Source: Rhodoferax sp. (GTDB lineage: Bacteria; Pseudomonadota; Gammaproteobacteria; Burkholderiales; Burkholderiaceae_C). Taken from it: a stretch of DNA of 16,428 nt. Within the stretch, counting starts at the first letter, position 1. Every line of letters begins with the position of its first letter. The DNA is taken from NCBI GenBank assembly GCA_029865675.1, contig JARXAU010000124.1, forward strand, positions 1 to 16,428, read 5' to 3'. A program made the position numbers and the translations under genes. Below are positions 8,101 through 14,100 of the stretch, one piece after another. The notes below the pieces were generated by a model. It made no database searches, had not been told where the DNA came from, and was given only the letters and a program-made list of their open reading frames with translations.

Positions 8101-11100
8101 CGTTGGTTCTACAGCACCGATGGCGGCACCAGCTGGTCGCAAGGTGCGGGCAAGAGTCTTACGCTGACCGGCGATGGCGCAAAGAGTGTGCTGGTGTACC
8201 AGCAAGATGCAGCAGGCAATGTGTCAGCAGACTCTCGCTTGGACTTTGCCATTGACACGTCCGCGCCCGGCGCGCCCGTGGTCGGTTTGGAGCTGGATAG
8301 CGGCCGCTTGGCCACAGACACCATCAGCAATGCTGGCACGCTAACCACCTTGGTGCAAGAAGTCGGAGCGCTGATTGAATACCGCGTGGAGGGTAGCGAC
8401 ACCTGGTCCAGCGGCTTTGGTGCCAAAGAGGGCGTCAACACGGTGTACGTGCGCCAGACTGATGTGGCCGGCAACGTATCGGAGTCTGGCAAATTCAACT
8501 TTACGTTGGACACTGCAGCCCCCAGGTCGCCGGTAGTTGCACTTTTGGATGACACGGGTCACTCGAAGTCTGATCTGATTACGAACAAGGGCGCGCTTTC
8601 GGTTGCAGCCGAGTCGGACGCGGTGGTGGAGGTCAGTATCGACGGCGGCAAGAGCTGGGAGCCGCTGAGCGATTTCGCGGCCATCAGCGGCTCCAACACG
8701 GTGCTGGTGCGCCAGACCGATGCGGCGGGCAATGTATCCACACCGGCCACCGAGGTGCGATTCACCCTCGATACGCAAGTGGCAGCCCCTGGGATGGCGC
8801 TGGAAAGCGACAGCGGCACATTTGCCGATGACAAGATCAGCAACCAAGGCCTGATTAAGGTCTCGGGTCTTGAGTTGGGTGCAACCTGGGAGTTCACTAA
8901 GGCCAAGTGGGATGGCTCAGCTTGGGTGCCGCTCGATGGGGCCAACCAGCAAGCGTCTGGGCAGGTTTGGCAAACGGGCACTGGAACCTCATTGACGATT
9001 GCCAACCTGATCGATGACGACGCTGTGCAGTACCGCGTTTTTGTCCGACAAACCGATGTGGCGGGTAACGTCAAGGTCAGCAGTGCCTTTGATTTCACGC
9101 TCGACGTCAAATCTGAAGCGCCGAGTTTGACTTTGGCGCTGGACTCTGGAACGCGGGAAGACGGACTGACCAATGACGGCACCGTCAATGTTCTGGGCCT
9201 AGAGCCCGGGGCAGGCTGGACATACAGTACCGACGGCGGCGCGACCTGGAGCGTCGGCTCGGGCAGCAGCGTTTCTGTCAGCGGTGACGGCGCCCGGCAG
9301 ATTGTGGTGCAACAGATCGACATTGCGGGTAATCCCTCACAAGCATCCAATGCCTTGGCTTTCACACTGGACACCCAGGTGGCAGCTCCGACCTTGTCCT
9401 TGGCCAGCGACACTGGACTGTCGGGCGCGGACCGCATTACTCAGGTCGCGGGCTTGGTGGTCGGCGGTTTGGAGAGCGACGCCTCGAAGATTGAGTACAG
9501 CACCAACCAGGTCGACTGGTCGTCGAGCTTTACAGCGACTGAGGGTGTCAACACGGTGTACGCCCGGCAGATTGATGCAGCGGGCAATGTGTCTGCTGCA
9601 TCCAACGCGTTCGTGTTTACTTATGACACGTCTGCGCCCGGCGCAGCGGTCAGTTTGGTGCAGGACGCGGGCAGCTCGGCCACTGACAACATCAGCAATA
9701 ACGGCATGCTGGCAACCCGGGCGGAAGAAGTCGTAGCGCGTGTTGAATATCGGGTGGAAGGGAGCGACAGCTGGTCTAGCGAATTTGGTGCCAAAGAGGG
9801 CGTCAACTCGGTGTACGTACGCCAGACCGATGTGGCCGGAAATGTGTCGGAGTCTGGCAAATTCACCTTCACGCTCGACACCGCCGCCCCGGGGGCGCCC
9901 GCTGCGGCCTTGCGTAGCGATTCGGGAGCCTCGCTGACGGATCTACGCACCAACAGTGGCGAGCTCCATGTTTCGGCAGAGGTTGACGCATTGATTGAGG
10001 TCAGCGCAGACGGTGGATTGAACTGGAAGTCCCTGAGCCAGTTCACCGCTGTGGGCGACTTCAGCGGTGTGTTCAACACTCTTCTCCTGCGCCAGACCGA
10101 TGTGGCGGGAAATGTTTCGTCCGCCAGCGCCCCTTTGCAATTCACCTTGGACACTGGCGTTGTCGCACCTGAATTGACTCTGGCTGTTGACAGCGGGATC
10201 TTGGACGACAAGATCAGCAACCAGAGCACTATCAGCGTTTCGGGTATCGAGTCGGGTGCGACCTGGGAGTACGCCAAAGCCAAGTGGGACGGCTCGGTGT
10301 GGGTGCCGCTGGATGGGGCCAACCAACAAGCGACCGCGCAGGTCTGGCAAGCGGGCACCGGATCGTCGCTTGCGGTTGCAAATGACCCCGCGGACGAAAC
10401 CGTGCAATACCGCGTATTGGTACGACAGACAGATGCCGCGGGCAATGTCAGCACCAGCAGCCCCTTTGATTTCACGTTCGACGCCAAGGCAAATGCTCCA
10501 TCGCTGAAGCTGGCACTGGATTCGGGCGCGAGCGGCATTGATGGAATCAGCAACAGCGGTACCGTCAATGTCGGGGGCCTGGAGGCGGGAGCAAGCTGGA
10601 AATACAGCACCAATGGTGGTGTCACATGGAGTGCGGGTTCGGGCAGCAGCGTGACTCTGAAGGGCGACGGGATTAAGAGCCTCGTGGTTCGCCAGACCGA
10701 TGCAGCCGGCAACACTTCTGACACTTCATCGGCACTCGGGTTCAAGTTGGACACGCAGGTTGCGCGGCCAGTCGTGGCCTTGGCCAGTGACACCGGTGTT
10801 TCCGCGACGGATCTTGTTACCAAATCGGCAGCTTTGACTTTGACTGGTCTCGAGAACGCAGCATCAACAGTCGAATATAGCAACGATAAAACCTACTGGT
10901 CTTCCAACTTCGCAGCTGCCCAGGGCAGTAACACGGTTTATGTGCGCCAGACCGATGTGGCAGGGAATGTATCCGTAGTTTCTAGCGCTTTGGTGTTCAC
11001 CTACGACACGGTCGCCCCCACTTTGACGGTGGGTGACTTGGCAGGCGACGGTGTCCTGACCAGCAAAGAGGCGCAAAGCAGCTTATTGATTACCGGCACC

Positions 11101-14100
11101 ACCGACGCAGAATACGGACGCGTGGTGTCGTTGATGCTTGTCGCCGAGGGTGCGACAAGCGGCAAGGTGTACACCGGCACCGTAGCGGCAGGCACGTGGT
11201 CTGTTCTGGTGCCGCAGGCGGACGTCGCTGCCTTGACGCCCGGCGTGAACTACGGCCTGACCCAAGTCACAGTCAGTGACTTGGCTGGTAATAGCACCGT
11301 TATTGGCACGGCGGGCGACGCCTTGGCCGTGGAGGCGTCGGGCGGAGGGGCGGACGGCTACATTTTCGGCGCCACGGTGTTTGCGGACCGCAATGGCGAC
11401 GGCGTACTCAACTTTGGAGAAACAGCCTCCCTGACCGACGCGGTGGGCAATTTCAGCCTGCCTGCCAACGGCCAACTGATCATGCGGGGTGGCGTGGACG
11501 TCTCCACCGGTTTGGGCTTTGAGTCGCAGTATGAGGCGCCCAAAGGCTACCGCGTTATCAACCCGATCACGACCCTGGTGGTTAACAAGACCGGCGTCGA
11601 CATAACAGTTGCGGGCGCAGAAGCCTGGGTCAAAGCGGCGCTTGGAATGGCTGCCAGCACTACGCTGGGAACCTACGACCCTTTCCGTGCCGCCACCGAA
11701 AAAGCAGCAAGCAGCGATGACCGCTTTGCCGCTATCTCCTACCAAAAGGTGGCTCTGGAACTGTCCAACGTCATGGACGTGGGTGCAACCTTTTTGCAGC
11801 TTTTGAAGAGCCCGGGCCTCGGAGCTGATGACGCCCTAGCGCTGCGCCAAGAATACAGCGTGAGCCTGATTGCCAAAGTGGCAGAGTTGTTGCCGCCGGG
11901 TGCTTTGCTCACTACGAAACTGGCGGACGCGGAGTTTGTAAAGTGGGTGTTGGACGGTGTTGCTGCGGATAAGGGCATCGTGGGCGCTGAAACCGCCGTC
12001 GATTACCTTGGCGACGTGTTGGCGACCGCAAATACCGCCATCAACGCGGTCAGCGGTGTCTTGGAGACTTCGGGCGACGCCATCGCCGTTTTGACAGACG
12101 CGATCAAGGTGCAAAGCGCTACCCAAGGCAGCTCCATCAAAGACGCGCTGGAAGCGTATGCCAACGGCGGGAAACAGCCCGCGCTTTTGGTTGCGGATGC
12201 CACCAGCGGGAAGACACCGCTCGAACAAGCGATTGCGGATGCGGTCACCGGTGTCATCGTCCCGGCCCGTGTGTCAATTGACGCCACGAACTCCACGTCC
12301 GCAGAGGGTCTTTTTGAAGGCGCCGCTGACACAACCACCGCCTTCAACCTCACCCTCACCCGTGGCGGCAACACCGATTGCGTCGTTGTACTGCGGTACA
12401 ACCTGGCTACGGGCACGGGTGTTGACGCTACTGACTTTGCCGGCCGCGTAGTTCCCAGCGGCACAGTGACCTTTGTGGCGGGACAAGAAAGCTTGACCTT
12501 AACCATCATGGTTCAGGGCGACGATGTCAAGGAGCTGACAGAGAACTTCAGCGTCATCTTGACAGACCCGCTGGGCCAGACCCAGCTGATTGATGCCTTT
12601 GGAAATGCCGCCGGGTCATTGACGCGCGGATTCTCCACCATTAATGACGACCCCTTTGTTCCCACCTTCACACTGCCGGACGCGATCGACCTGGTAGCGG
12701 GTGCGTCTACTGCCATCCCTGGCGTATTGCTGGACTACTACAAGACAGGCGCCAGCCTGACATTGACCGTCAAGTCTGTCATTGGCGTGGAGTTGCACAC
12801 GACCGTCGCAGGCGTGACCACCTCGAGCTCCAGCGACGGCATTAACAGCGTACTGACACTGACCGGCACCTTGGCTGAACTTCAGCTGCAGCTCGACGCT
12901 TTACGAGTGCAGGTGCCCGCCACCGAAACATCGGCTTACCTGGCCTTCTCTGCAGTGGACGCCACCGGCGCGAAACCCGTAGAGGGTGTGGCCGACATTG
13001 CCATGGGCTTGCACCATGTGGCCACTATCGAGGCACCTGCCAGTCTGCCAAAGCTGATGGCAGGGCTAGAAACCTTGGTGGCTGGTTTTCATGTGGCCGA
13101 CTTGGACGACAACACGCTCACGGTTCGCTTAACGCCTACCGGCGGCGTTTTGGACGTTTCTGTGTTGCCCACCGGGCTGGGAATGATCCAAGAGGACGAC
13201 GGTGGCCTGACCTTGACGGGCACTGCGCTGGCGGTCAATCTGGCGCTAGATAGCCTGACGATTACTGCCGTTGCGGGTGATGTCAGCATCACAGCCTCGG
13301 TGACTGATGACGACGCATTGACGCCCGACGCTGTCACTGCAAACACAGCCGGCAGTGCGGACGCCGCCCCCACCGCACTGGTGGTGCCGGAAGACTTGAC
13401 AGTGTCTGCAGGCAATTTAGCTACATTGAACGGCATTCAGGTAAGCGACTTGGACAGCGGCAATCTGACCTTGAAGTTGTCCGCCACCGGGGGCGTTGTT
13501 GGTTTCGGGCTGAGTTTGAAAGACCTGTCAGTGGGCCGCACTGACACCGTGTCCAATGGCGTCACAACGATCACGCTGTCGGGTGACAAGGCTAACTTGA
13601 ACGCTGCGCTGGACAGCCTGACGTTCAAAGCCGGTTTAGACGTTGCCACCGCAACCGTCACCGTCACTGCAGACGACGGCGACACCCGGTCCGCGCCCGA
13701 CAGTCGCACGATCAACCTCACGGTTTTGGACAACGATCCGCCAGAGGCCGGCGGCGCGTTGGTCTTGGCCGCTCGCACCGAGGATGTGACGTCGAGGATC
13801 ACCATATCGGGTCTGAATTTGGTTAATTCGGACGGAGTTGCGCCTACCGCAGTACGTATCGTGTCAGTTACCGGCGGAAGTTTGGCGGTGGGAACCAAGC
13901 CCGTGGTGCTAGGTCTCAATGGAGATGTGTTGCAGTTAGGCGCCAACGGCAAACTCGTGCTCAATTTGGCGCTGAGCGAGAACTATGCCAAAGACGTCAA
14001 GATTTCCTATGTCGTCGTAGATCCCGCAGACAGCCGCATCAACAGCTTGGCCAGCACGATCACGGTGCCGGTTATTGCCGTCAATGACGCTCCGGTGATT

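Larger units (their letters stand above)
7159..11007 (+). repeat. Array of 14 Ig-like repeats (about 90 residues each)
   Basis: Fourteen tandem domains (residues 654-1936) share the pattern APxxSLxxDTGxSxxDxISNxG, then VSGLExGAxWxYSxDGGxxWS, then VRQTDxAGNVS, ending FTLDT. By the FTLD-type boundary they end at 7434, 7707, 7986, 8256, 8511, 8772, 9105, 9372, 9627, 9879, 10152, 10482, 10752 and 11007. Units 7 and 12 are longer (about 110 residues) through an insertion. The pattern is that of bacterial Ig-like repeats in large adhesins, whose Asp residues at domain junctions usually bind calcium and stiffen the rod. Confidence 0.9.

Noticed and set aside
9621..10883. Long minus-strand open frames inside the adhesin (420 codons here, 292 codons at 8559-9437 and others)
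   Set aside because: They are mirror frames of a high-G+C repetitive coding region. Their translations show no domain and simply repeat with the sense-strand repeats.
7159..11007. Regular repeats spaced about 260-330 bp, considered as a CRISPR or non-coding repeat array
   Set aside because: Units are far too long for CRISPR and encode clear Ig-like domains in one continuous frame.
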